DNA from: Shewanella oncorhynchi
GTDB taxonomy: Bacteria; Pseudomonadota; Gammaproteobacteria; Enterobacterales; Shewanellaceae
Reading direction: 5' to 3'
NCBI RefSeq assembly: GCF_012584455.1
Contig: NZ_JABAEB010000002.1
Span: 186,001-250,000, forward strand
Length of the DNA: 64,000 bases
The position numbers and the translations under genes are program-made. How positions within the stretch are numbered: the stretch's first letter is position 1; every line of letters starts with the position of its first letter. Below are positions 55,767-64,000 of the stretch, one piece after another. The notes beneath the pieces were generated by a model, which saw nothing but the letters and a program-made list of their open reading frames with translations, was not told where the DNA came from and searched no databases.

Positions 55767-56129
55767 TCAACAAACCATGAGGTCATGATAGCCATGAATA
55801 ACAATAAACTGATCGTCTTCAATTAGTGGTAACTGGCCGAGTTGCTGTAATCTGATTTTTAATTCAGCAAGCAGAAATACATTGTCATCCGCAAAACCGG
55901 CGGGAAAAACGGTTTTCGCAATTCTAATCGCGTTAATGGATTTATAGCGAATACACCTTTGCACAAAAAGACAATCAGTAGCCATGATCTCGGATAACAC
56001 TTGATTTGAGGCTTCATAATCGAGAGGAAAGTCCTCTTCACCGACCAACTGTAGTTGCAAATACACAGGACGAGAAGCTAACAGCGTCATACATTCGCGC
56101 CATTTAGTATTATTCATCATAGAACTCAT
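55767..56129 (-). CDS. Hypothetical protein, possibly DUF6678-like (120 aa)
   Basis: The product MSSMMNNTKWRECMTLL... has the NNTKWRE opening that I associate, with limited certainty, with DUF6678. The rest holds no clear motif; the C-terminal part contains LLAELKIRLQQLGQLPLIEDDQFIVIHGY. No signal peptide or membrane span. Three ATGs (56129, 56120, 56117) are close together at the start. It is convergent with the AAA ATPase gene, 11 bp from its stop. Function is unknown; an immunity-type role is only a guess. Confidence 0.5.
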   Translation of the reverse strand: MSSMMNNTKWRECMTLLASRPVYLQLQLVGEEDFPLDYEASNQVLSEIMATDCLFVQRCIRYKSINAIRIAKTVFPAGFADDNVFLLAELKIRLQQLGQLPLIEDDQFIVIHGYHDLMVC

Positions 56130-56229
56130 AATGTTAAATTGCTTTTTTACCCCTGATGATTAACAAGTTACCTTTGGTGTTTAACAGCCCGTATAGGGAT
56201 TAAAAATGGTAGCGAATAAAGTAAGCCGC

Positions 56230-56700
56230 TTAAAGTAATGGGCTAGACGTAAACTCGTTTAGTACATCTTCTGAGGTTGACTCATATTCAACCACCAGTT
56301 TATGGGGTGTAAGCCGATACACTCTCACCTCAATATTCCCTCGCACAGCATAAATTAAAGCGCCGCCATAGGTTGTTTCAGGCCCAAGATCTCCTGCTGG
56401 AACTTGCTCGGCGGCGCCAATATACAGGCACCCTGACAATACTGTTAAGTTTGCAGAGAGATAATTCGAATTGAGCCCAGCCTCACCTAGCTTACGGAAA
56501 ATTTCAACCTCATAACAGCCATCGGCGCCAAGTCCTATGAATAGCACATGACCTTGATTGATTTCCAAAATTTCGTCACTCGGCACAGACCACCAATCAG
56601 CCGTATCTTCACAGCGATGAGTTAATGCCGCGGGATCAAATATCGCCATTGTGGCGGTATCTGTGTCAAACCGAGTTGTTGTATAGGGTTTACTCATCAT
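56230..56700 (-). CDS. Hypothetical protein, possibly DUF6386-like (156 aa)
   Basis: The product contains TDTATMAIFDPAALTHRCEDTADWWSVPSDEI, a pattern I associate tentatively with DUF6386, followed by beta-rich sequence and an acidic ending. No signal peptide. It lies 100 bp upstream of, and on the same strand as, the 120-aa gene, so the two may be co-transcribed. The start is ATG at 56700, or 56697. Neither has a recognised function. Confidence 0.55.
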   Translation of the reverse strand: MMSKPYTTTRFDTDTATMAIFDPAALTHRCEDTADWWSVPSDEILEINQGHVLFIGLGADGCYEVEIFRKLGEAGLNSNYLSANLTVLSGCLYIGAAEQVPAGDLGPETTYGGALIYAVRGNIEVRVYRLTPHKLVVEYESTSEDVLNEFTSSPLL

Positions 56701-56818
56701 CCTTGCCCACTAACAGAAATGATTCTGACTACCTGTTTTATCCTTGATAACTCCAAACCTAAAATAGAAAAATCGCCATAATTTTAGGCCGTTACTACCA
56801 CTTACTTACAACAATCCT

Positions 56819-58330
56819 TTACATAAAGGCTTTAGTGAACGCTTCCTTCGACTGGCGAATGTAGTTACGGGCGCTTTTGGCGTGCTGCTCCCACACGGCG
56901 CGGTCGCTAGGATCGGTAAAGGGGTTTTGCTCGGCGGCAATTGAGCGCTCAAATTTGTCGTAGAAGGTCAGCATGGCCGAAGTGATCTGATTAAAACGTT
57001 CCTTGAACTCTTGAAATTCATCAATCTTCTCAGTGGTTTTAATCATGTACTGCACTAACTCTGCATTGCTGTTCGAAGCCAATAGCGCCTCAGCTTTAGC
57101 ACTGATATTGGCACTCGCCTCGGCAATCACCAGCGCGCGTGCCTGCTCGTCTTTACTCATCACTCGGCTGTAATTTTCAGGTGTGCGGGCGATACTGGCA
57201 TGCTGTAAGTAACTGCGCAAATGTTTGTCGAGATCCTTACGGAAATTATCTAAGTTCTTCTGCATACTGACTAAATCATTGTCGAGTGCAGTGACTTGTT
57301 GCAGTTCTTTTTCGATTTCAGACATAAACCGTTCGGCCTGCTGATAAATTTTCAGGCCATTTTCTTCAGCAAACTTTTTATCACTACGACTTAAGTCACT
57401 GTTGTCATAATTAGAGCGATCAAAAGTCGCAGCTAAGAATGACTTAAAGGGTTCGGCAAAGGCGGAATACGCACCGGCACTAACCACGTTTAAGGTGGCA
57501 GTAGCTAAGTCACCAAAGGGTTTCACCATAGAGCCTAAACGCGCCTGTTGGAGAGGTGATGCCACACGTTTAGCGTCAGTTAAAACCGACCTAAAGGTGT
57601 TATATCCCATAGGGTTAGACATTTTATTACGCTCAGACGTCGCCAACACAAAGGTGATACTTGAATAAATAGCATTCGAGTACTCGAGGTATTGTCTTTG
57701 GCTCTCGAGCTGGGCGGCATAATTTTTACCTAAAGTACGAAATGACTCAGACTGCACTTCGTAATTCTTATCAGCTTTCAGCTTATCTAAAATCCCGCCG
57801 ATAATTTTCTGCTCATTTTTTTGCAGGGCCATATCAAGGCGAATTTTACCTAAGCTCAAATCGTCCAAACTGATAGGGCCATTAATGGCCTCAATATCAA
57901 GACGGATATATTGGCGACTCGGATCATCAATAGACACTCGGTGTGCTAAATATTCGTTAGCCCCAGGGGTGATATCGATTAAAGCAACATGCTGCCACTG
58001 GGCATCGAGCTTTAATACCGGAGAGGTCAATACATTGATTCGATATTGGGTTTGAGTATTCTGGGTTTTGACCCAAAACTCTAATAGACCCGCTTCAGAA
58101 ATAGGGTACTTACTGACGATACTGCTATTGCCTTCGACGCAAAGCAGCGCACTTTCACCTGTGTGAGGTTCAGCGCCTTCAAATTGACAACCCATGATCC
58201 ACGACCAAGGTTGAGATAAACGATTGCCTTCGAAGTCGCTGGCAAACACTAACTCATTCTCTTTGGCACTGGCATTAACTGTCGTTAACACGCCAAGCAA
58301 CAGCATAGAAATGACTGCAGTGGTGCGCAT
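56819..58330 (-). CDS. Exported protein with jelly-roll-like N-terminus and long coiled-coil region (503 aa)
   Basis: Start MRTTAVISMLLLGVLTTVNASA is a signal peptide, with GAGG 5 nt before the ATG at 58330 (an in-frame ATG at 58348 lacks this). Residues about 28-165 look like a beta-sandwich carbohydrate-binding-type fold (FASDFEGNRLSQPWSW.., GLLEFWVKTQ, RVSIDDPSRQYIRLDIEAINGPISLDDL). The rest (about 170-500) is helical with coiled-coil character (MQKNLDNFRKDLDKHL). I recognise no family. A periplasmic or surface structural or toxin-like role is open. Confidence 0.7.
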   Translation of the reverse strand: MRTTAVISMLLLGVLTTVNASAKENELVFASDFEGNRLSQPWSWIMGCQFEGAEPHTGESALLCVEGNSSIVSKYPISEAGLLEFWVKTQNTQTQYRINVLTSPVLKLDAQWQHVALIDITPGANEYLAHRVSIDDPSRQYIRLDIEAINGPISLDDLSLGKIRLDMALQKNEQKIIGGILDKLKADKNYEVQSESFRTLGKNYAAQLESQRQYLEYSNAIYSSITFVLATSERNKMSNPMGYNTFRSVLTDAKRVASPLQQARLGSMVKPFGDLATATLNVVSAGAYSAFAEPFKSFLAATFDRSNYDNSDLSRSDKKFAEENGLKIYQQAERFMSEIEKELQQVTALDNDLVSMQKNLDNFRKDLDKHLRSYLQHASIARTPENYSRVMSKDEQARALVIAEASANISAKAEALLASNSNAELVQYMIKTTEKIDEFQEFKERFNQITSAMLTFYDKFERSIAAEQNPFTDPSDRAVWEQHAKSARNYIRQSKEAFTKAFM

Positions 58331-58581
58331 AAGGGCCTCATAAAACATAAATTACTAAAATCAACGAGCGAGTCATTCGGCTCAATACCCAGTCATATCA
58401 ACGATCAATCGACCCAAAAGCCTAAGCGAACTCAGTCTATTAATTGAGGACTATAGCCTCGACTTAAGAGCACGCTTGGATAAGTCATTTTTGATTGCAG
58501 ATTAAACCAGCGAAATGTACCAGAGGCCATCATCCCACGCTAGCCCTAAGTCATGTTTAACGACGAAAGATATGTGGGCAA

Positions 58582-58615
58582 TTACAATCGGGGCCACTAA
58601 TCGCCCCAATTGTAA
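58582..58615. other. Strong hairpin between the MATE gene and the exported protein gene
   Basis: TTACAAT-C-GGGGC and GCCCC-A-ATTGTAA form a 12-bp stem with one mismatch and a short loop. No T-run follows on either side, so it may be a transcription stop of a different kind or an mRNA-stabilising stem. The 58331-58581 stretch holds the promoter of the exported-protein gene and I see nothing else in it. Confidence 0.6.
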
Positions 58616-58718
58616 AATTTACGTAAAACTAAACACTTATGCCCAAGCTAAAGGTTACTTGTCTCGCCCCTTGTCTTGTCAATAAATCAGGCGAAACCAA
58701 TACAACCCAAAGCAAGGA

Positions 58719-60074
58719 TTAATGCAAACGTGCCTCGACTCGCTTCATGGCGTAAAACATCCATATCGTCAAGATAGTGCTACAGGTCGCGAGCGACACC
58801 CACACACCAATCACGCCGAACGCCCATGCAAAGCAGTAGATGATCGCAGCGATAAGAATAAGCTTAGCGCCCGTCAGCATAGAAGCTTGTTTCGAACAGT
58901 TAATCGCTTGGAAGAAACTCGCACCGACTAAGATTAAGCCTTCCATAGGCAAACCCCAAAAATACCAGCGCATACCTTCAATCGCCACTGGTGTTAAATT
59001 CGGATTATCACCGGCAAACAAATACACTAACCATTCAGGGCGAGAATAAATCAGCGCTAAACCTAAAGCTGCGGTGAGTAACGTCATACCAAAAGCAATA
59101 TTGCGCGCTTGTTTAACCCTGTCAAAACGCCCAGCTCCCGCGTTAAAGCTATAAATGGGTTGAGTACCAAGCGCAATGCCCTCAAAAATCAGATAGAAAA
59201 ACGCTTCTGTGTAACTCACCACACCATAGGCGGCCACATGTAATGGACCGCCAACCCACAAAAAAGCCGTATTATGCAGGGTTAACACTATCGACAAATA
59301 GAGATTCATCAAAAAGCTGGGGAAACCAACGCGGGCTATATTAAGGCAATTATCGAGCTTGAGCTTCATCTGCTCAAAAGTGATTTTAAGCTGAGTGCGC
59401 GGACTGAAAAAATGCTGTAAACACAAAAGCCCCGTTACCGCCTGCGACAACATAGTCGCAATCGCTGCGCCCGCTAAACCAAAGGGGAAAACCACAATAA
59501 ACAGCCAGTCTAAGAAAGTGTTTAATACACCACCCAAAATCAGCACCCAAGTCACCATGGATGGCCTGCCATCATTACGCAGCAGTGTGGTGAAGGTCAT
59601 TGAAATTATGGGGAAATGACACAGTGCAAAATACCAGAATAAGTATTCGTTAGCATTTTCGAGCATCTCACCTTGCGCCCCAAGGGCAACCAAAATATCT
59701 CGCGAGAATATCCCGCCAACAAGGGCAAAAAAGCATCCCGTTAATAGACATAACGTAAAGGCATTACCCAGTAGTTTACGGGCCTTGACTACATTACCTT
59801 GGCCAAGATTGATTGACACTAATGCCGCGCTACCCATACCTATCATGGCGCCAATAGCGTATAAAATCGCGCCCACAGGGTAAGCTAGCATCATCCCCGC
59901 CAGCCCTGTTTCACCTAAATAGTGGCCAACAAAGATGCCATCAATTGTCACATATACGCCCGTCACCAACATAGAGGCTATGGTGGGTATGGTATAGCGC
60001 CAAAAAAGCTTCGCAATCGGCTCCTCGAGCAAGCTCATATCCGCAGGAGCATGATTAGATGTTGTTGCTGTCAT
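58719..60074 (-). CDS. MATE-family multidrug/Na+ antiporter
   Basis: The 451-residue protein has twelve hydrophobic segments in two repeated halves, typical of MATE exporters. Start EEPIAKLFWRYTIPTIASMLVTGVYVTIDGIFVGHYLGETGLAGMMLAYP is the standard MATE beginning, and the second half repeats it at about 235-300. It expels cationic drugs or metabolites using a Na+ or H+ gradient. It is transcribed alone; upstream of it 60075-60474 is divergent promoter space toward the MFS gene. Confidence 0.92.
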   Translation of the reverse strand: MTATTSNHAPADMSLLEEPIAKLFWRYTIPTIASMLVTGVYVTIDGIFVGHYLGETGLAGMMLAYPVGAILYAIGAMIGMGSAALVSINLGQGNVVKARKLLGNAFTLCLLTGCFFALVGGIFSRDILVALGAQGEMLENANEYLFWYFALCHFPIISMTFTTLLRNDGRPSMVTWVLILGGVLNTFLDWLFIVVFPFGLAGAAIATMLSQAVTGLLCLQHFFSPRTQLKITFEQMKLKLDNCLNIARVGFPSFLMNLYLSIVLTLHNTAFLWVGGPLHVAAYGVVSYTEAFFYLIFEGIALGTQPIYSFNAGAGRFDRVKQARNIAFGMTLLTAALGLALIYSRPEWLVYLFAGDNPNLTPVAIEGMRWYFWGLPMEGLILVGASFFQAINCSKQASMLTGAKLILIAAIIYCFAWAFGVIGVWVSLATCSTILTIWMFYAMKRVEARLH

Positions 60075-60188
60075 TAGCGTTTCTCACAAAAAGGGGGGCT
60101 AGAGTCGTATCTATCTAGAAAAATGATCGGGTGAACAAAAATGCGACAATGGATTGTACCTAAAAATAGCGAGAACTCAAAGCATGTT

Positions 60189-60228
60189 CATTGTGAATAA
60201 TTAACAATAAAGATTAATCATCACAATG
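60189..60228. promoter_or_regulatory. Inverted repeat CATTGTGA/TCACAATG in the MATE/MFS divergent region
   Basis: CATTGTGA (60189-60196) and TCACAATG (60221-60228) are perfect arms, 24 bp apart. They lie between the divergent MATE and MFS/POT-like genes (promoter gap 60075-60474) and may be a shared regulator site. Nothing else is clear in the gap. Confidence 0.4.
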
Positions 60229-60474
60229 ACTTAAGAAGAAACAGTCCAATTTCAGCCAAATGACAAACTCAGTACAGTTCAATAACAGATGTGGGTTAAT
60301 TCATCATTTTCTGCTACTTTTTTGGTGTTTAAGGCCGAATTAGGTAAAGTATCCGTTCAAGCAAGCCCATTAACGTATTTAAGCAAGATGAAATCATTAA
60401 CTTTATAAATTTAAGCTTTTGATAATTAATGGGTTAAACAGAAATAAATTCAATAACAATAATAAGGGAAGGAC

Positions 60475-62016
60475 ATGAGTCAGAATAGTCCAAATGCAGG
60501 CAACGATCTGCGAGAAGTCAAACAGCTCGGCATGTGGGCCTCCATTACTAGCTTAGGTTATGTGTTTTGGTTAGTTGGTGGTATGGAGTTAGTCGAGCGT
60601 ATCGCCTACTACGGTGTTAAAGCCAGTGCAGGACTGTACGCTAAAGCGCCAGAGTCTGCGGGCGGCCTTGGGATCAGCCTAAGTGACTACGGCATTATTA
60701 TTTCCCTCTGGGCGATCATGCAAACCTTTGTGCCCGTGTTCACCGGTGGCATGTCTGACCGAGTGGGCTACAAAGAAACCATCTTCGGCTCCACCATCAT
60801 TAAAATCTTTGGCTATCTCGTCATGGCATTCTTCCCCAGCTTTTGGGGCTTCCTTGTCGGTGCATTACTCCTTGCCATAGGCACAGGGATATTTAAACCG
60901 GGCATTCAAGGCACCTTAGTGCTGTCCACTAATCGCAACAACACTTCAATGGCTTGGGGCATTTTTTACCAAGTTGTAAACATTGGCGGTTTCCTAGGGC
61001 CTTTAGTTGCTGTGCATATGCGCCAATTGTCGTGGGACAATGTATTTTTCGCCTGCGCCGCGATTATCTCACTCAACTTCTTATTCTTACTCACCTATAC
61101 CGAGCCAGGTAAAGCCGAGCGACTGGAACGCAATAAGCAAATAAAATCGGGTGAAGTCGAACAAGAATCCCTGTGGCGTGATGCTTGGCGCGAGTTGAAA
61201 AAGCCGATTGTAATCTACTATATGCTCGTTTTTTCAGGATTTTGGTTCTTGTTCAATGCCCTATTCGATGTGCTGCCTATCCATATTTCCGAATGGGTCG
61301 ATACCAGCGTAATTGTCACCTCCCTCTTTGGCAGCGAAGGCACCAGCAACGGTATTCTGCAATTTTGGCTTGGCCTCAATAACGAAGGCACTAAGGTGAT
61401 GCCCGAAGGCATGTTAAACCTCAATGCGGGCCTGATTATGACCTGCTGTTTTATCGTCGCGGCGCTGACGGCTAAATACCGTATTACTACCGCTATGTTT
61501 ATTGGTTGTTTGCTGAGTATTTTAGCTTTTGTGTTTATCGGTGCTTTCCATGCGGCATGGTTTATCGTATTCGCGATTGCCATGTTCTCCATTGGCGAAA
61601 TGATGATTAGCCCGAAGAAAAACGAGTTTATGGGTAATATTGCTCCCGAAGGCAAAAAAGCCATGTACTTGGGATTTGTGATGTTGCCCCAAGGGATCGG
61701 CTGGGGATTAGAAGGCTACTTTGGCCCTAAACTCTACGAGATTTATGCATCAAAGGAATTGTTTTCGCGGGATTTATTGCTAGAGCGCGGCATGAACAGC
61801 ACTGAGGTCAGCGCCATTCCCCAAGGTGAAGCCTTTACCACTTTGGTGAGTTACACAGGTGAAAACGCACACGATCTCACCCAACTGCTATACCACAGCC
61901 ATAACATTGGCATGGCGTGGTACATCATCGCCGCCATAGGGACTATCTCAGCGGTAGGGATTTACATCTATGGTAAGTGGTTACTCACACTACAAAGAGC
62001 CCAGCAAGCCGCCTAA
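60475..62016 (+). CDS. MFS transporter, POT/peptide-symporter-like
   Basis: A 513-residue protein with about twelve membrane helices. The first half shows MELVERIAYYGVKASAGLY (E-x-x-E-R-like helix 1 pattern of POT-family transporters), GGMSDRVGYKET and IFKPGIQGTLV with a following FYQVVNIGGFLGPL. A longer hydrophilic loop with LWRDAWRELKKP separates the halves. POT proteins import di- and tripeptides with protons, but here the ExxER motif is VERIAYYG and the substrate is uncertain. AAGGAAGG is well placed before the ATG. Confidence 0.85.
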   Translation: MSQNSPNAGNDLREVKQLGMWASITSLGYVFWLVGGMELVERIAYYGVKASAGLYAKAPESAGGLGISLSDYGIIISLWAIMQTFVPVFTGGMSDRVGYKETIFGSTIIKIFGYLVMAFFPSFWGFLVGALLLAIGTGIFKPGIQGTLVLSTNRNNTSMAWGIFYQVVNIGGFLGPLVAVHMRQLSWDNVFFACAAIISLNFLFLLTYTEPGKAERLERNKQIKSGEVEQESLWRDAWRELKKPIVIYYMLVFSGFWFLFNALFDVLPIHISEWVDTSVIVTSLFGSEGTSNGILQFWLGLNNEGTKVMPEGMLNLNAGLIMTCCFIVAALTAKYRITTAMFIGCLLSILAFVFIGAFHAAWFIVFAIAMFSIGEMMISPKKNEFMGNIAPEGKKAMYLGFVMLPQGIGWGLEGYFGPKLYEIYASKELFSRDLLLERGMNSTEVSAIPQGEAFTTLVSYTGENAHDLTQLLYHSHNIGMAWYIIAAIGTISAVGIYIYGKWLLTLQRAQQAA

Positions 62017-62076
62017 GCGGGACTCGCTAACCTCATTCGAGGTAAGGGCGATAAAGACAAGATAAGGGCTAAATAA

Positions 62077-62108
62077 AGGCAAGGTGAGGAGCGATCTTCA
62101 TCTTGCCT
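62077..62108. terminator. Terminator-like hairpin between convergent MFS and DUF3087 genes
   Basis: AGGCAAG..TGA and TCA..CTTGCCT pair imperfectly around GCGA. It is AT-flanked and usable from either side. Confidence 0.5.
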
Positions 62109-62116
62109 TATCAGTA

Positions 62117-62641
62117 TCAAAAAGGACGCGTCAGCAGCTCAGGCGTAAATTGTTCAGGCGACAGCAATAAATCTAAGCTCTCGATTTGTGCATTCAAACG
62201 ATTGAGATCTTGAGTCAGCGCTGGCAAGGTCAGGGTATTGTCATCGAGCTCATACACTTGCCTTAAACTCGTGTAATAAAACAGCAGTATAATCAAAGCA
62301 TTCACATCATTTTGCGCCGCAGCGGCTTTAATCTTTATCAACTTGCGATAGATACGATTATGGAGCTGCTTTAATTGCCACACATAATAAATTTCGCTGA
62401 AGAAGGGTTTGTCCTTCAAGTTATAAATCACTGCGCTACACAGACCCAGACTGAAAATCACCCCTAAGAGATTCAAATGGAAATTACCTGTAGGCTCGCC
62501 CGGCACAGGCGTTGCCCCAAACAGCGCAATCAGCCCAGCACCCAAAAGCAATGACAGCACGACTAAGCTAACAACTAAAATTACGATGAATAAATTCATT
62601 TTTTTACGATACAAGGTTTTATCTATTTCCTGCAGCTTCAT
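62117..62641 (-). CDS. DUF3087-like membrane protein (174 aa)
   Basis: From the ATG at 62641 (MKLQEIDKTLYRKKMNLFIV) the product has two membrane helices (about 17-40 and 52-75) and a cytoplasmic helical tail with LLFYYTSLRQVYELDDNTLTLPALTQDLNRL. This matches DUF3087 as I know it. The function is unknown. An in-frame ATG at 62686 exists but the extension adds nothing family-like, and the 62641 start has GGGA upstream. The gene is convergent with the MFS gene. Confidence 0.78.
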   Translation of the reverse strand: MKLQEIDKTLYRKKMNLFIVILVVSLVVLSLLLGAGLIALFGATPVPGEPTGNFHLNLLGVIFSLGLCSAVIYNLKDKPFFSEIYYVWQLKQLHNRIYRKLIKIKAAAAQNDVNALIILLFYYTSLRQVYELDDNTLTLPALTQDLNRLNAQIESLDLLLSPEQFTPELLTRPF

Positions 62642-62686
62642 AACATCCCGCTCAAATAGGCCGCCTAGCGTTGGCGTATCAATCAA

Positions 62687-63032
62687 TTAGTGGCAGAGCA
62701 TACCCCAATCCCCTTTATTCGGCCTTAACTGATTTAAACGCATAACTAAAATACATTTCTCATCCTCACCCGCAAGCGATACAAATTGACACCTTTAGGT
62801 ATCATTAAACGGTCTGAAGAATAGGATGATGTATCAATTGAAGATCAACGGCTTAATACCCTTACGATTCTCACTAATCTCACGTTTATCTCAAAACATA
62901 AAAATGTTAACGTGCGCCCCAATCAAGGTAAAATTTGCTAACCTTAATCTCAGTGAATTTCATCATGGTATCGCCACCTTTTGCGAGATACCTAGCCTTA
63001 AGCTCCCGCATTCAAACCACACAAGGAATGCC
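62687..63032. other. Intergenic gap upstream of the solute-binding protein, nothing identified
   Basis: About 345 bp between divergent genes. It is open in frame with the downstream gene from 62826, but the residues there look random and the signal peptide begins at 63033, so I treat it as promoter or leader. Confidence 0.4.
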
Positions 63033-63794
63033 ATGATACTCAGCAAAGGCTTTGCACAAGTCGTCCTTTTGGCGCTCAGCAGCCTTTGCTTGACTGCACA
63101 GGCCAAAGACCTGCTCGCAGTGGGTTCGAGTTTCAGTCAAATTTTTGAACTACAAGCCAATGGAGAATATACAGGCTTAGGTGTCGATATTTTGAATCGC
63201 TTCGCCCAGCAGCAAAGTGTGAACATTCACTATCAAATTACCCCATGGCGCCGCGCTATCTCTATGGTTGAACGTGGCCAAGCGGATATTCTTATTGGTC
63301 CCTACGATACCCCAGAACGTAATGCCAACTTGGTTTTTGCGGCGAAGGCATTTTACCGCGATGATATGGTGTTTTATGCTCGGGCAGACAATGAAATAGT
63401 GTGGAATGGCGACTATGCCAGTATTAAAACGCAACGGATTGGAAAAATGCAGGGCTGGAGTTATGGCACACGGTTTACTGAACAAACTAAATCATTAAAT
63501 ATCAATGAATTTGTCGATATTAAAAGTGGCATAGAACGGCTTTCGCGGGGTGATTTAGATTTACTCGCCACCAATAGTCGCAATACAAATGCAGTGCTCG
63601 CCCAAATCAAAATCCCTAAAGCAATTACGCCAATCATGCCGATAATCGATGTCCGAGATGGCTTTATGGCTTTTCCGAAACAAGCTAAATTTGATCCGCT
63701 AAGAACTCGTTTTGACAGCTTCTTCGAGGAGATGATCCAAAATGGCACACTCACGACACTCGGCCAAAAATACCGCGTGACCTTGCCTTACTGA
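63033..63794 (+). CDS. Periplasmic solute-binding protein, SBP_bac_3 type
   Basis: From the ATG at 63033 the product has 253 residues with a signal peptide (MILSKGFAQVVLLALSSLCLTAQA). The mature part starts LLAVGSSFSQIFE and has the family signature GLGVDILNRFAQQQSVNIHYQITPWRRAISMVERGQADILIGPY near residues 50-95. It binds an amino acid or related small ligand in the periplasm. No ABC permease genes are nearby, so it may serve a remote importer or a sensor. The longer ORF from 62826 has no family sequence; 63033 has AAGGA upstream. Confidence 0.85.
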   Translation: MILSKGFAQVVLLALSSLCLTAQAKDLLAVGSSFSQIFELQANGEYTGLGVDILNRFAQQQSVNIHYQITPWRRAISMVERGQADILIGPYDTPERNANLVFAAKAFYRDDMVFYARADNEIVWNGDYASIKTQRIGKMQGWSYGTRFTEQTKSLNINEFVDIKSGIERLSRGDLDLLATNSRNTNAVLAQIKIPKAITPIMPIIDVRDGFMAFPKQAKFDPLRTRFDSFFEEMIQNGTLTTLGQKYRVTLPY

Positions 63795-63872
63795 TCCAAC
63801 CTTACTGTTCCCACCAAATCCGCCCCTCTTATCTTTGCTCACACCTGTAATAAAGAGTAATGGAGAACTCTG

Positions 63873-64000
63873 TTAGCTTAGACAAGCAATCAACTGCTGC
63901 TCAATCTCGTCCCAATTGACGTCGTCCATGGTAATCATTTCTAGTCTGGAATCTAAGGAGTCATCGAGTTCAACTACAGTAAACTCATGGTCAATCCAGT
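63873..64000 (-). CDS. Unidentified ORF, C-terminal end at the window edge
   Basis: The minus strand is open from the window edge to a TAA at 63873-63875, ending ..DVNWDEIEQQLIACLS. Only 41 residues are visible, acidic and not distinctive, with two in-frame ATGs. It may be the end of a gene that starts outside the window. No product is assigned. Confidence 0.35.
   Translation of the reverse strand, partial: WIDHEFTVVELDDSLDSRLEMITMDDVNWDEIEQQLIACLS

Noticed and set aside
62826..63032. 68-residue N-terminal extension of the solute-binding protein
   Set aside because: No family sequence and it would mask the signal peptide that starts at 63033.
1..64000. CRISPR arrays, rRNA, tRNA, insertion sequences, prophage genes
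   Set aside because: No regularly spaced repeats, transposase or integrase sequence, or RNA-gene pattern was noticed by eye; a tRNA scan would be needed to exclude short tRNAs.

Overview
The window is a chromosomal segment of a gammaproteobacterium, almost certainly a Shewanella. The main reasons are the lactate cluster lldP / FeS-type D-lactate dehydrogenase / lldEFG, the neighbouring nadK, grpE, dxs-ispA-xseB, Na+-type motor genes pomAB, thiI, gcvA and rlmM, an NAD-type isocitrate dehydrogenase, and many diguanylate-cyclase-type and exported-peptidase genes. Both edges cut genes: an RsmB/NOP2-type rRNA methyltransferase at the left (only its 3' end) and an unidentified minus-strand ORF at the right. 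I saw no rRNA, tRNA, CRISPR array, transposase or prophage gene.

Layout. 1-9964: rRNA methyltransferase end, a small basic protein, a 1,040-residue acetoacetate-decarboxylase/FAD-oxidoreductase fusion, a 7TMR-DISM GGDEF protein, an EamA transporter, a YfaZ-like outer-membrane protein, a GNAT acetyltransferase and MgtE. 10092-14060: glutathione peroxidase, then an RNA-rich stretch with three related candidate small RNA units, an M1 aminopeptidase, and a fourth unit. 14061-18484: pstS with a Pho box, the phoBR operon and a porin. 18776-28449: rdgC, an M61 peptidase, a TPR membrane protein, a GGDEF enzyme, ppnN, xni and a DUF3192-type protein. 28549-38161: S9 peptidase, NAD-dependent IDH, rlmM, DUF423, an alpha/beta hydrolase overlapping gcvA, a small exported protein and thiI. 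38613-45370: pomAB, xseB-ispA-dxs, grpE with a textbook sigma-32 promoter, and divergent nadK. 46387-53942: the lactate uptake and oxidation cluster behind a 1-kb leader with four CRP-like palindromes. 54577-56700: a BCS1-like AAA ATPase of foreign-looking codon usage plus two small orphan proteins. 56819-64000: an exported coiled-coil protein, MATE and MFS/POT-like transporters, a DUF3087-type protein and a periplasmic solute-binding protein.

How genes work together. PhoR-PhoB should control pstS through the Pho box. LldP imports lactate; Dld and LldEFG oxidise D- and L-lactate to pyruvate, feeding electrons to the respiratory chain. XseB-IspA-Dxs is the usual isoprenoid gene group. GcvA is adjacent to, and overlaps, an unrelated hydrolase gene.

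The observation I rate highest is the four-member family of candidate small RNAs around the M1 aminopeptidase. Each has a conserved CATC-repeat/CTCC anti-Shine-Dalgarno segment, a CTAGCGC box and a GCAACC/GGTTGC terminator. Three carry a TGTAACA-starting element about 220-245 bp upstream. Each anti-SD segment is also, on the other strand, a ribosome site plus ATGATG start of a 13-22 codon ORF. The alternatives are trans-acting RNAs or an antisense/mini-ORF pair. Second is the AAA ATPase locus, preceded by a three-half-site operator-like array and a structured 230-bp intergenic element.
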